A stretch of DNA of 64,000 nt, taken from assembly GCA_016793635.1 (NCBI GenBank), contig JAEUMD010000016.1, positions 1 through 64,000 of the forward strand, read 5' to 3'. Position 1 is the stretch's first letter, and every line of letters starts with the position of its first letter. A program made the position numbers and the translations under genes. The notes under the pieces are model-generated. The model worked only from the letters and a program-made list of their open reading frames with translations, was not told where the DNA came from and searched no databases. This DNA is from Hyphomicrobiaceae bacterium (lineage in GTDB: Bacteria; Pseudomonadota; Alphaproteobacteria; Rhizobiales; Hyphomicrobiaceae). This document shows positions 18,549-29,300 of this stretch, piece after piece.

Positions 18549-19372
18549 CGGCCGCAACGCGGCCTTGGAAGCGCGGTGAACTCGACCAGCGTCGCCTTGA
18601 CCGCGTAGCGCTGGTAGTCGAGCCGCATCGTCGGCGAGACGCCGTTCGGCTGCAGCTCCATCTCGTATTCCAGTTCCGGCTCGGGCGACTGGCCCGCGAT
18701 CGGAAAATAGGCGACCCGCACATTGCGCACCGGCCCGCCCAGCGCGCCGGCCGCCGGCGCCGTCAGCTCGTCGGGCAGGGTGACGGCGCTCGCCCGCTGC
18801 TTGCCGACGAAGGCGGTGATCGTGTAGGCGCCGTCGGTGTTGCCGCCGTCGAAGCCGATCATGCTGTGAAACCCGTCGCCGAGCGTGATCAGGTGGTGGT
18901 TGAACGCGGCGGGGAACAGCGCGTTGGCCGGCAGATCGACCGTCTCGCCGGCCGGCTTGGAGAATTCGACCGTGCCGGGCCGGTCCGCCGCGTCGCGCGT
19001 GGCCGAGCCGATGGTCTCCTCGACCAGCGATCCGTTCTGCCAGTCGGTGGCGGCGAACTGCAGCTCGGTCCCGTCCTTGGACTCGATGCTGGCGTAGCGG
19101 CTGTCGCTGTCCACGGTCTCGCCCATCGAGTCGGTAAGCGACATCCGCACGCGCTGGCTCAGCGACCAGCCGTCGCAGGATTCTTCGAGCTCGATGGACA
19201 TCGTCCCGCTGAGGCTGGACACGCCCTGGGCCGGCCGCCCGCCGCCCTTGCTCAGCGCATAGACCGCGCGGTGCGGCAGGAACTCCGCGGCCGCGGCCAG
19301 GGACTGAAGGCTGATCGCGAGGAGCGCGGCGAGCGCCGGAACGAGCCCCGCCCGCGGGAGTGCAAGATACAT
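18545..19372 (-). CDS. EipB-family (DUF1849) periplasmic protein, copy 2
   Basis: 275 residues. Signal peptide (LVPALAALLAISLQSLAAAAE) then AEFLPHRAVYALS, the DUF1849 start. The disulfide cysteines are in ESCDGW and in RPRCGR at the C-terminus, as in copy 1. Identity to copy 1 by eye is modest, so the duplication is old. It starts just downstream of the SPOR lipoprotein gene (77-bp gap) on the same strand and may share its transcript. Envelope role inferred from EipB. Confidence 0.85.
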   Translation of the reverse strand: MYLALPRAGLVPALAALLAISLQSLAAAAEFLPHRAVYALSKGGGRPAQGVSSLSGTMSIELEESCDGWSLSQRVRMSLTDSMGETVDSDSRYASIESKDGTELQFAATDWQNGSLVEETIGSATRDAADRPGTVEFSKPAGETVDLPANALFPAAFNHHLITLGDGFHSMIGFDGGNTDGAYTITAFVGKQRASAVTLPDELTAPAAGALGGPVRNVRVAYFPIAGQSPEPELEYEMELQPNGVSPTMRLDYQRYAVKATLVEFTALPRPRCGR

Positions 19373-19449
19373 TTGCCGCCGAACATCAAAACCGCCGCGG
19401 TCTGTGCGCTGACCGAGGGCCCCGTCGGCTGCCCGGGACCGGGCCGGCC

Positions 19450-20958
19450 CTAGAGGGAGGTCGGCCAGAACCCGCGGACGCCGTCCGAAGCGAGCTGCCG
19501 GCGCGCCGAAGCACCGTCGCGCACCACCACGCGGTGCCAAGTCTGCCCCTTGAGCGAGACCGACGCAACCTGCGCATCCAGGCCGCGATACCGGCTGGCC
19601 AAGCGATCGGCCCGCTCGCGCTCCTGGAAGCTCTGCAGCACGAGATACTTGCCGCCGGCAACCTTGGCGGGCGCCGCGGCGGCCTTGGCGGGCGCAGCCT
19701 TGGTGGCGGCGACCTGCTTTGCCGGCGCGGCGGCGGGGATGACCTTGGCCGGCGCGGGGGCCGGCGCGGGCGTCGCCGCGTGGGTGACCTTGGTCGTGGT
19801 GCTCCAGCCGGTCGAGGCCGGCGGCACGCTGGGCAGCGAGCTGCTGCTGACAGCCGGCGCCGGCGTCGGCGCGGGCGCACTCGGCAGGGCCGGCGCGGCA
19901 AGGGCCACCGGCTTGCTGACCGGTGCCGGCGAGGTCGCAACCGGCGTGGGCGCGCCGGAGACGGGCGCGCTGGACGCGCTGGGCAGCGCCGGCAGGGCGG
20001 GCAGGCTGGGCAGGGCCGGCGCGCTCGCCTGGGCGACCTGGCGGCCGGCGCCGGGGACCGGGGACGAGACGGCGGCGACGGCCGGCTGGACGACGGCCGG
20101 CGCATCCTCGGTCGCCTTCTGGGTGATCTTCAGCGGCACCACGGCGTTGCTGCGGACCGTCGGCAGCTCGGCCCGCTCGACCGGGGTGACCGGCGCGCGC
20201 TGGGCCGCCGTCACCGGCGAGCGTTCCTGCAGCTCGCCGACGCCCGGGGTGGAAGCGGCGAGCTGGACCCGCGGCTCCTGCAGCTTCGGCGGCTCGACCG
20301 GCGCCCAGCTCTGGGTCACGACGCTGGCGACCGCCGGGGCTGCCGGGCGTGCCGGGGCCGGGGCGGCCTTGGGCGCGGTGTCGGCGAAGGCGCTGACGTT
20401 CGAGACCGGCGGCTTGGCGGCGGCCAGCATCGGCTGGCCGGCAGCGGGCAGGCTGGGCAGGGCCGGCGCAGTGCTGGCCGGCGGCGCGGAAACCGGCGCG
20501 ACCGCCACGAAGCCCGGGGTGGTCTCGCCGGCGCCCGGCTTGATCATGCCGAGCTTGCGCATTTCCTCGAACAGGTTGGGGCCGGTCGGCTTCATCTCCG
20601 CCAGCGCGGCGTCCGCCGGATGGGGCGCCGGGGCCGCGGGTGCGGCCGATACCACCGCCGGGGCGGGGGCGTCGAGCGGCTGGGAGGTCACGGCGAGGCG
20701 CGGGGCTGCGGCGGGGGGCGGCGCCTTCGGCGCGGCTGCGGCAGGCTTGGCAGGGGCGGCCGCCTGGGCGCCGTCGAGGCACTGGCGCTGGCCGGCGACT
20801 TCGCGCCAGAGCGTGCACTGCTCGGTGTCCGCCAGGGCGGAGACGTAGGTGTCGGGCTGGGCCGCCGGCTTGGAGGCCGTGGGCTGGGACGGTGGCGTCG
20901 CCGAGAAGCCGCAGGCGGTCAAGGTGAGCCCCACCCCTGCCAGAATCACGCGTCGCAT
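19450..20958 (-). CDS. SPOR-domain lipoprotein with long Ala/Pro-rich linker
   Basis: 502 residues. Signal peptide with lipobox (LTLTACG). A short region with two cysteines (EQCTLWREVAGQRQCLDG) follows. About 330 residues of Ala/Pro/Val-rich low-complexity linker come next, then a C-terminal SPOR domain (KYLVLQSFQERERADRLASR ... HRVVVRDG) of about 70 residues that should bind denuded septal peptidoglycan. GGGGAG 8 bp before the ATG is a good ribosome site. The protein probably reaches from a membrane anchor into the periplasm during division. The very high Ala/Pro content explains the many long antisense frames here. Confidence 0.85.
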   Translation of the reverse strand: MRRVILAGVGLTLTACGFSATPPSQPTASKPAAQPDTYVSALADTEQCTLWREVAGQRQCLDGAQAAAPAKPAAAAPKAPPPAAAPRLAVTSQPLDAPAPAVVSAAPAAPAPHPADAALAEMKPTGPNLFEEMRKLGMIKPGAGETTPGFVAVAPVSAPPASTAPALPSLPAAGQPMLAAAKPPVSNVSAFADTAPKAAPAPARPAAPAVASVVTQSWAPVEPPKLQEPRVQLAASTPGVGELQERSPVTAAQRAPVTPVERAELPTVRSNAVVPLKITQKATEDAPAVVQPAVAAVSSPVPGAGRQVAQASAPALPSLPALPALPSASSAPVSGAPTPVATSPAPVSKPVALAAPALPSAPAPTPAPAVSSSSLPSVPPASTGWSTTTKVTHAATPAPAPAPAKVIPAAAPAKQVAATKAAPAKAAAAPAKVAGGKYLVLQSFQERERADRLASRYRGLDAQVASVSLKGQTWHRVVVRDGASARRQLASDGVRGFWPTSL

Positions 20959-21073
20959 CGTTGACTCCCCACTCTATAAAGGAGTCTTCAGATTAACGAT
21001 GAAGAAGAAAAAGGCAAGCCCTTGATTCGACGCGATTTAGGCAAGATTGCGGCCGAGTGGTTAAAATCCGGCC

Positions 21074-22924
21074 TTAACCCTCGCCTGCCGGTTTCTTGGG
21101 CGGCGGCAGATGCAACCGGATGTGGAGCTCCTTCAGCCGCTCCGGCGCGACCTCGGCCGGCGCGCCCATCAGCAGGTCCTGGGCCTGCTGGTTCATCGGG
21201 AAGGCCACGACCTCGCGGATGTTCGGCTCGTCGGCGAGCAGCATGACGATGCGGTCGATGCCCGGCGCCGAGCCGCCATGCGGCGGCGCGCCGAACTGGA
21301 ACGCGTTGAACAGGCCGGCGAAGCGCTCCTCGACGTCCTGGCGCGTGTAGCCGCAGATCTCGAACGCCTTCACCATCACGTCGGGCAGGTGGTTGCGGAT
21401 CGCGCCCGAGCTGAGTTCGACGCCGTTGCAGACGATGTCGTACTGGAACGCCTTGATCGTCAGCGGGTCCTTCGTCGTCAGCGCCTCGAGCCCGCCCTGC
21501 GGCATCGAGAACGGGTTGTGCGAGAACTCGATCTTCTTGGTGTCGGGATTGAACTCGAACATCGGGAAGTCGACGATCCAGCACAGCTTGAATGCGCCCT
21601 TCTCGATCAGGTCGAGCTCCTGACCGAGGCGCGTGCGCGTCTTGCCGGCGAAGGTCGCTGCCTCCGCGGGCTTGGCGCAGACGAAGAACACCGCGTCGCC
21701 GGCATTGGCGCCGGTCGCGCTCTTGATCTGCTCGAGCCGCGCCGCGTCGAGGTTCTTCGCGATCGGGCCCTTGGCGCCGTCGGCCTCGAACTGCACGTAG
21801 CCGAGGCCGCCCGCGCCTTCGCTGCGCGCCCACTCGTTGAGCTTGTCGAAGAAGCTGCGCGGCTTCGGCCCGGCACCCGGCGCCTTGATCGCGCGCACCA
21901 CGGCGCCGCTTTCGATCGACTTCGCGAACAGGCCGAAGCCCGAGCCGCGGAACGCCTCGGTGACGTCGACGATCAGCAGCGGGTTGCGCAGATCGGGCTT
22001 GTCCGAGCCGTATTTCAGCATCGCGTCGTCATAGGCGATGCGCGGGAACGGCGCCGGCGTCACTTGCTTGCCCTCGCCGAACTCCTGGAACACGCCGTTC
22101 AAGACCGGCTCCAGCGCCGCGAACACGTCGTCCTGGGTTACGAACGACATCTCGAGATCGAGCTGGTAGAACTCGCCCGGCGAGCGGTCGGCGCGGCCGT
22201 CCTCGTCGCGGAAGCAGGGCGCGATCTGGAAGTAGCGGTCGAAGCCCGAGACCATCAGCAACTGCTTGTACTGCTGGGGCGCCTGCGGCAGCGCGTAGAA
22301 CTTGCCGGCGTGAATGCGCGAGGGAACGAGGAAGTCGCGCGCACCCTCGGGCGAGGACGCTGTCAGGATCGGCGTCGGGAACTCGTTGAAGCCGGCGTCG
22401 TGCATCGCCTCGCGAATGTAGCGGGTGATGGCGAGGCGCTTCATGATGATACCGTGCAGCGTCTCGCGGCGGAGGTCGAGGAAGCGGTAGGTAAGGCGCA
22501 GATCTTCCGGATAGTCTGGCTCGCCGAACACCGGCACGGGCAGCTCCTTCGCCGCCGACAGCACCTCGATCTCGGTGGCGTAGACCTCGATCTCGCCGGT
22601 CGCGAGGTCGGCATTGGTGGTGCCCTCCGGGCGCTGGCGCACCTTGCCGTCGACGCGGATCACCCACTCCGAGCGCACCGTCTCAGCCGTTTTGAAAGCG
22701 GCGCTGTCGGGGTCGGCCACCACCTGCGTGATGCCGTAGTGGTCGCGCAAGTCGATGAACAGCACGCCGCCGTGGTCGCGCACGCGGTGCACCCAGCCGG
22801 AAAGCCGCGCCGTGCCGCCGATGTCGCTCGCCCTGAGACCGCCGCACGTCGTCGAGCGATAGCGATGCAGGGCGCCCTTCGCGCCCGCGCTTCCCGCCTC
22901 AGCCGTCGCCCCCGCCTTCGCCAT
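21074..22924 (-). CDS. aspS: Aspartyl-tRNA synthetase
   Basis: 616 residues, bacterial-type class II synthetase. N-terminal OB anticodon-binding domain ([20 protein letters not shown]), class II motif 2 ([10 protein letters not shown]), the bacterial GAD insertion domain (about 320-440), and motif 3 ([12 protein letters not shown]) with Arg. The start at 22924 (MAKAG) was chosen over upstream in-frame codons because the family begins close to HRYRSTTCG. Divergent from rnd across 179 bp, a pairing common in Alphaproteobacteria. Leucine codons are mixed CTG/CTC here, unlike the CTG-dominated genes to the left. Confidence 0.96.
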   Translation of the reverse strand: MAKAGATAEAGSAGAKGALHRYRSTTCGGLRASDIGGTARLSGWVHRVRDHGGVLFIDLRDHYGITQVVADPDSAAFKTAETVRSEWVIRVDGKVRQRPEGTTNADLATGEIEVYATEIEVLSAAKELPVPVFGEPDYPEDLRLTYRFLDLRRETLHGIIMKRLAITRYIREAMHDAGFNEFPTPILTASSPEGARDFLVPSRIHAGKFYALPQAPQQYKQLLMVSGFDRYFQIAPCFRDEDGRADRSPGEFYQLDLEMSFVTQDDVFAALEPVLNGVFQEFGEGKQVTPAPFPRIAYDDAMLKYGSDKPDLRNPLLIVDVTEAFRGSGFGLFAKSIESGAVVRAIKAPGAGPKPRSFFDKLNEWARSEGAGGLGYVQFEADGAKGPIAKNLDAARLEQIKSATGANAGDAVFFVCAKPAEAATFAGKTRTRLGQELDLIEKGAFKLCWIVDFPMFEFNPDTKKIEFSHNPFSMPQGGLEALTTKDPLTIKAFQYDIVCNGVELSSGAIRNHLPDVMVKAFEICGYTRQDVEERFAGLFNAFQFGAPPHGGSAPGIDRIVMLLADEPNIREVVAFPMNQQAQDLLMGAPAEVAPERLKELHIRLHLPPPKKPAGEG

Positions 22925-23103
22925 GGCGTTCAACCTTTCGAAATGCCTGGAAATGCCGTGTTCAAGCGCCGGAAAAGCGCACGCCCCCCCTGGAAAGTCA
23001 AGGCCACGGCGAACGCTCCCGTTGGCCGCATCCCGCACCTAGTCCAATGACCCGCCGCAAGGCCCGCGACAAGCCGCTGAACCTGCGGTATATCCGGCAT
23101 CCG

Positions 23104-24252
23104 ATGCATGTGATCTCCACGACCGACCAGCTCGCCGAAACCTGCCGCGTTCTCGCCGCCCACGACTTCGTCGCGGTCGATACCGAGTTCCTGCGCGAGC
23201 AGACATTCTGGCCGCAGCTCTGCCTCGTCCAGCTCGCTGGGCCCGGCCACGAGGCGATCGTCGATCCGCTGTCCAAGGGCCTTTCGCTCGATCCGCTTTG
23301 GGAGCTGATGGGCGACAACAACGTGGTGAAGGTGTTCCACGCCGCGCGCCAGGACGTCGAGATCGTGTGGGCGCAGGGCCGGCTCATTCCGACGCCGATC
23401 TTCGACACGCAAGTCGCCGCGATGGTCTGCGGCTTCGGCGATTCGGTCAGCTACGGCAATCTGGTCAAGAAGATCACCGGGCGCGACATCGACAAGTCGT
23501 CGCGTTTCACGGACTGGAGCCGACGGCCGCTGTCGGACAAGCAACTCGTCTATGCGCTGGGCGACGTCACGTACCTCCGCGACGTTTACCGCCATCTCAA
23601 GGCCGAACTCGACCGCACCCGGCGCGAACACTGGCTGGAGTCCGAGATGGCCACGCTTGCCGATCCCGCAACCTACGAGACACATCCCGACGAGGCGTGG
23701 AAGCGACTGAAGCTGCGCGTCAAGAACCGCCGTTCGCTCGCCGTGCTGATGGAGCTTGCCGCGTGGCGTGAGCGCCTCGCGCAGTCGCAGGACGTGCCGC
23801 GCGGGCGAATCATGCGCGACGAAGCGCTGTTCGACATCGCCAACCAGGCACCGACCGCGCCGGAACAGCTATCGCAGCTACGCACGCTGAGCGACGGCTT
23901 CTCGCGCTCGGCGCGGGCGCGCGAGATCGTGGAGGCCGTGAAGCGCGGCCTCGCCCGCGATCTGGCGGACGTGCCGCCGCTACGCCAGGGCGAGCCACTC
24001 TCGGCCGAGGCGACGGCGACGCTCGAGCTGCTGAAGGTGCTGCTCAAGGCCGCGGCAGCGAAGCACGGCGTTGCCCCGCGTCTGATCGCGGACGGGTCGG
24101 AGCTCGAGCTCATCGCATCACACGACGAGCCCGACGTGCCGGCGATGCACGACTGGCGGCGCGAAATCTTCGGCGCCGACGCCGAAGCGCTGAAGCGCGG
24201 CAAGCTGGCGCTGACCCTCGAAAAGGGCGAGGTCGCGGTCAAGCGGCTGTGA
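23104..24252 (+). CDS. rnd: Ribonuclease D
   Basis: 382 residues. 3'-5' exoribonuclease that trims tRNA and other RNA ends. DEDD-type exonuclease motifs are present: VAVDTEFLRE (ExoI), FHAARQDVEIV (ExoII) and YALGDVTYLRDVY (ExoIII). An HRDC domain follows (about residues 195-280). I chose the ATG at 23104 (MHVISTTDQLAE) because homologues start there; an ATG at 23047 gives a 19-residue basic extension. Confidence 0.93.
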   Translation: MHVISTTDQLAETCRVLAAHDFVAVDTEFLREQTFWPQLCLVQLAGPGHEAIVDPLSKGLSLDPLWELMGDNNVVKVFHAARQDVEIVWAQGRLIPTPIFDTQVAAMVCGFGDSVSYGNLVKKITGRDIDKSSRFTDWSRRPLSDKQLVYALGDVTYLRDVYRHLKAELDRTRREHWLESEMATLADPATYETHPDEAWKRLKLRVKNRRSLAVLMELAAWRERLAQSQDVPRGRIMRDEALFDIANQAPTAPEQLSQLRTLSDGFSRSARAREIVEAVKRGLARDLADVPPLRQGEPLSAEATATLELLKVLLKAAAAKHGVAPRLIADGSELELIASHDEPDVPAMHDWRREIFGADAEALKRGKLALTLEKGEVAVKRL

Positions 24253-24703
24253 CGATGCGCGCCAAGGCCGGGTTTTGATCCGGAGCCGCCTTGAGTGGCG
24301 AGATGACTCTACAATTCGGACGGTGCGATCGGTGGATCGTGGGCCTGAAGACACGCACTCGTGTGCTTGCGAATCAGGAGCCGCGATTCCTGGACGTCCC
24401 CGCCGCAATCACCATCCCGCCCTCAAGGCCAAGGTGGCGCTGACTGCGCCGAAGGGCGTGCGCACGCTGGCCCACCTGGCCTGGCCGAGCCGTTCGATGG
24501 CGACCCCAACCAAATCGCGACGTAGAGGGCCCAGCTCATCGTGCGCAATCGCGCGGTTCGGATAATGCTCTAGAGCATCATTCGACCGCACGGAATCGCG
24601 ATTGCGATGAGCGGTCGGATACAGATGCTCTAGAACCCCAGTGCTAGAGCGCCGTCATCCGATCAGGGGAACCCCAAGCGGTTCCGTCAGATCGGATAGC
24701 GCT
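24253..24703. other. Gene-free stretch with transposase fossil and palindromic repeats
   Basis: 451 bp between rnd and the convergent metallo-hydrolase gene. It holds a decayed IS3 orfA remnant and a block of GCTCTAG-containing inverted repeats, annotated separately. No intact gene was found. Confidence 0.8.
24401..24541 (+). pseudogene. Remnant of an IS3-family transposase OrfA
   Basis: Translation in one frame gives RRNHHPALKAKVALTAPKG then RTLAHLA, which matches the start of IS3-family OrfA proteins (RRNHSPAFKAKVALAA-KG type). The match continues in another frame as LAEPFDGDPNQIAT-stop-RAQL, where related proteins read PNQI-TW-QL. So there is a frameshift near 24480, probably from a short TGGCC duplication, and a TAG at 24523-24525 where Trp is expected. 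No OrfB or terminal inverted repeats remain. This is a dead fossil. Confidence 0.72.
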
Positions 24704-24706
24704 CTA
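24565..24706. repeat. Palindromic GCTCTAG intergenic repeat block
   Basis: Starts with the perfect 14-bp palindrome ATGCTCTAGAGCAT (24565-24578), has two further copies of the CTCTAG/CTAGAG core, and ends with a hairpin (about 24646-24706) whose arms are AGAGCGC-ATCCGATC and GATCGGAT-AGCGCTCT with GGAACC/GGTTCC inside. The last bases overlap the TAG stop of the downstream-facing hydrolase gene. Blocks like this are dispersed elements in many Rhizobiales genomes; that comparison is from memory. Confidence 0.65.
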
Positions 24707-25708
24707 GGCGTCGCCAACGTAGACGTAGGAGTTCCCCTTCTTCTCCACGCGGCCCGTGCCGGGGAACGGCAGATGGTATCCGATCACCCGCGCCTTCTCG
24801 GTGGCGAGGCGGTCGAGCAGCTTCTTGCGCGTCTCGACGGCGCGCTCCGGCTCATGGTCGGCGGCCGGACGCCATTCCGGGTGCGCGAACGAGATCACCG
24901 GGTGTGTGAGCGCGTCGCCGAGTACGATCAAGGATTCCGAACCTCCGGCGATTTCGACAGAGGCATGGCCTTGCGTGTGCCCCGGCGTCGCGATCAGCCG
25001 CATCCCGGTGACGATGTCGTCGCCGGTCTTGATCCGCTGCAACTTGGATTCGATGCCCTTCATGTTGCGTCGAGCGCCCGCGATGAACGTGACGCGATCG
25101 GGCGGGATACCGCGCTCGGCGTTGTCCGAGGTCCAGTAATCCCACTCGTCGGCGGGGAAGTAATGGGTAGCGTTGGCGAAGCGCGGGTTCTCCTCGAAAT
25201 CGTCGAGCGAGCCCCACAAGTGGTCCGGGTGGCCGTGAGTGAACACCACCTTGGTGATGGAGTCGGGAGCGATGCCGGCAGCCTCGAGGTTGGCGAGTAG
25301 TCGCCCGGTGGTGGGCATGAAGTTCGGCCCGGCGCCGGTATCGATCAGAATGAGGTCGGCGCCAGATTTGACGAGGGTTACGTTGGTCGGCGGCTGCGCC
25401 ATGTCGCCAGTCGTGCCAGCGGCGGCGAGCGCTGCCTTGAGTTCATCTGCCGGGGCATCGGGGGCGGCGAGGCGCGCGGGCAGCATCATGTGCCCGTCGC
25501 TGACGACGGTGATTTCGAAATTGCCGAACGCGAACTTGTGCGAGACCGCAGCCGCCATCGCTCGAGGTGCGCCGAGCGTGCCGGCAACCGTTCCGACCAA
25601 TCCGCCCGCCGCCGACCAGGCGATGCCGGCAGCGCTGCCGGCCATGAGCCCGCGCCGTGACAGCGAGATGCGTCCGCGCGGGGCACGGTCGTCGTAATGG
25701 TCGCGCAT
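24704..25708 (-). CDS. Tat-exported metallo-beta-lactamase-fold hydrolase
   Basis: 334 residues. N-terminal Tat signal (SLSRRGLMAG then a hydrophobic stretch to APRAMAAA). The MBL fold carries the zinc motif THGHPDHLWG (HxHxDH), a downstream His in ATPGHTQGHAS, Asp in VLGDALTHP and a final His in GYHLPFPGTG, so the binuclear site is complete. It should act in the periplasm on an ester or lactone, but the substrate is unknown. The stop codon lies inside a palindromic repeat block next to an IS3 fossil. Confidence 0.85.
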   Translation of the reverse strand: MRDHYDDRAPRGRISLSRRGLMAGSAAGIAWSAAGGLVGTVAGTLGAPRAMAAAVSHKFAFGNFEITVVSDGHMMLPARLAAPDAPADELKAALAAAGTTGDMAQPPTNVTLVKSGADLILIDTGAGPNFMPTTGRLLANLEAAGIAPDSITKVVFTHGHPDHLWGSLDDFEENPRFANATHYFPADEWDYWTSDNAERGIPPDRVTFIAGARRNMKGIESKLQRIKTGDDIVTGMRLIATPGHTQGHASVEIAGGSESLIVLGDALTHPVISFAHPEWRPAADHEPERAVETRKKLLDRLATEKARVIGYHLPFPGTGRVEKKGNSYVYVGDA

Positions 25709-25841
25709 GCGGCTGTCTCCGGCAATTGGTGATGGTCGGCGGCAGAATGCCCGCGATTTGTCCCACGATCAAACGCCACCGTGCTTTGAAACCGTTCTCC
25801 GGCGCGCTTTTTTTGCGCGCTGCTACGATGCGCGGTCCCCT

Positions 25842-26540
25842 TTATGCTCCGAGCCAGACCTGGAGCTCCGCCGAGACGGCCACCGGTTCCTCGAGTGTGG
25901 AGAGATGGCCCGCGTGCGGAACGATAGCTAGGCGGCTGCCTCGGATCGCCGTCGACATCTCGACCGAGAGCGACGGGGGTGTCAGCGCATCTTCCGCACC
26001 GACGAGTACCAGCGTCGGGCACGCGATCGAGCCGAGGAGTGGACGGCTGTCGGCGCGCGCGGCAATGGCGCGCTGCTGGCGGGCGAAGGCCGTGCTCCCC
26101 GTGTCCTCCGCCATGCCCAAGAAGGCTGCTGCAAGCGCCGGATCGTTCTGGCGTGCCGGGGCGACGAGCTTTGGGAACATTTCCCGTGCCGCGCTCGCCA
26201 CGCCTCGCCTCTCGGCAAGCGCCACGAGCCGAAATCGGTTCTCGGTCTGCTCGGGGAGGTCGGGGCGCGGCGACGTATCGAGCAGCGCCAGCCGCTCGAC
26301 GCGCTCAGGGGCTTGGCGCATGATTTCGAAGGCGATGTAGCCGCCCATCGAGAGGCCGGCGAGGGCAAACCGGTCCGGCGCGGCGGCGAGAATGTCTTTG
26401 GCGATTGCCGCCATGGAGTCCGAGCGGCGGTGCTCCGCGACCGTAATTGAAGCGTGTTGGGCGAGCGCTTTAATCTGCGCCGCGAAGAGTTCGCGGGTGC
26501 ACAGGAGGCCGGGGATCAGGACCAGATGGGGCACGGGCAT
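25842..26540 (-). CDS. Alpha/beta hydrolase
   Basis: 232 residues. HLVLIPGLLCTRELF gives the first strand and oxyanion region. The nucleophile elbow is GLSMGG (Ser about residue 73), the acid is in VGAEDALTPP and the His in PHAGHLSTLE. It is a cytoplasmic esterase-like enzyme without a cap domain large enough to name the substrate. The ATG at 26540 follows AGGAGCC; the long in-frame extension upstream is Arg/Pro-rich and looks non-coding. It lies 133 bp upstream of the Tat-MBL gene on the same strand and may be co-expressed. Confidence 0.85.
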   Translation of the reverse strand: MPVPHLVLIPGLLCTRELFAAQIKALAQHASITVAEHRRSDSMAAIAKDILAAAPDRFALAGLSMGGYIAFEIMRQAPERVERLALLDTSPRPDLPEQTENRFRLVALAERRGVASAAREMFPKLVAPARQNDPALAAAFLGMAEDTGSTAFARQQRAIAARADSRPLLGSIACPTLVLVGAEDALTPPSLSVEMSTAIRGSRLAIVPHAGHLSTLEEPVAVSAELQVWLGA

Positions 26541-27170
26541 GGAAGTGGCTCCTGATGCGAGACTTGATCGCGGTCGGGCAACGCTGAGCGCTGGGCGCGG
26601 GCGATGGGGGACACGATAGCCGCTCGTGCGATTGGAGACACGTTTTGAAGCCGTGGCTGATCCCGAAGTTCCATCAGTCGCCGGCGGCCGGTGCACCCGG
26701 CGTTCGGGATGGGGCGTCGGATAGGCGGCGGCCCTGGCTCGGCGAGACGGCGAAGAATTGGGGCTTGGGGCTCGACCCTTTGCACGGGCAACCCCCGATG
26801 CTTCGGCCGGACGGCCCGGCCCCTTCGACGTCTCCGGCTCGCGCCGTACCCCGACCAACTGTGTGGCCGGAATAGCTGCGGGCGCGGCCAACTGCCTCAA
26901 TCCAAGGGAATATCAGCCATCCGTATTGCCTTTTTGAGCTGTGTGTGCAAGCAGAGGCTCGGCATCAGCGCAGGGGATCGCGAGCCCGTTTCGCCATTCG
27001 CTTGATCCCTTTTGAGAACTCCAAGTTGCTTGCTTTGCCAGATTTGGCGTTGCTCTCCCCTGCGCTCTGTCAGCACGGCCTTGCGCCGCGCCCCGCGGTT
27101 TTCCGGTCATGGCGACCGGTGATCGTGCGCCCGCGCGTCGATGCCGCGACGAGGATGGAGAGAAGAGCTT
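26541..27170. other. Gene-free 630-bp region upstream of the DEAD-box helicase gene
   Basis: No convincing coding frame was seen on either strand. Near 26600-26635 the segment GCGATKGGRGACACG occurs twice, 30 bp apart. The rest may be promoter and a long leader of the helicase gene. Confidence 0.6.
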
Positions 27171-28994
<1,824 letters not shown>

Positions 28995-29055
28995 TCTGCT
29001 TACGGGGGAGAAGCGTTCCCGCCGCCGTGTTGAACAGCGAAGGGATATGCGTTGA

Positions 29056-29077
29056 CGGCGGCCGGCCGCGGCCGCCG
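29056..29077 (+). terminator. GC-rich stem-loop after the DEAD-box gene
   Basis: CGGCGGCCG-GCCG-CGGCCGCCG: 9-bp perfect stem with a 4-nt loop, 61 bp after the stop. No U tract follows. The 306-bp gap from here to serA holds nothing else that I can name. Confidence 0.4.
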
Positions 29078-29300
29078 AACCGCACCAGAAGGATGGCGCA
29101 TCAACGGCGGCAGGACCTCTCTCGCCCCTGGTGCTTCGATTCTATCAACCGCTTCCTCCGTCTGGGAAAACATCTAGGCCAATTGTTCCATTGACCGTTG
29201 CGGATCGAGGGTCGATCAGGTGCGCGTCGCTCGCTCGCGTGCCGCGCTTCGGCATCGATCGCAGCCCGCGGGCCCTATCCATCGACAATCGGGACGTACC

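Noticed and set aside
21035-21075. tRNA-like string GCGGCCGAGTGGTTAAAATCC near the end of aspS
   Set aside because: It resembles the D-arm start of a Leu/Ser tRNA, but no acceptor, anticodon or T arm can be folded around it.
21110-23050. Long open frame opposite aspS
   Set aside because: Antisense shadow; aspS has all synthetase motifs.
25842-26900. 352-residue version of the alpha/beta hydrolase
   Set aside because: The first 120 residues are Arg/Pro/Ser-rich and homologues start at the MPVPHLVLIPG methionine, which has its own ribosome site.
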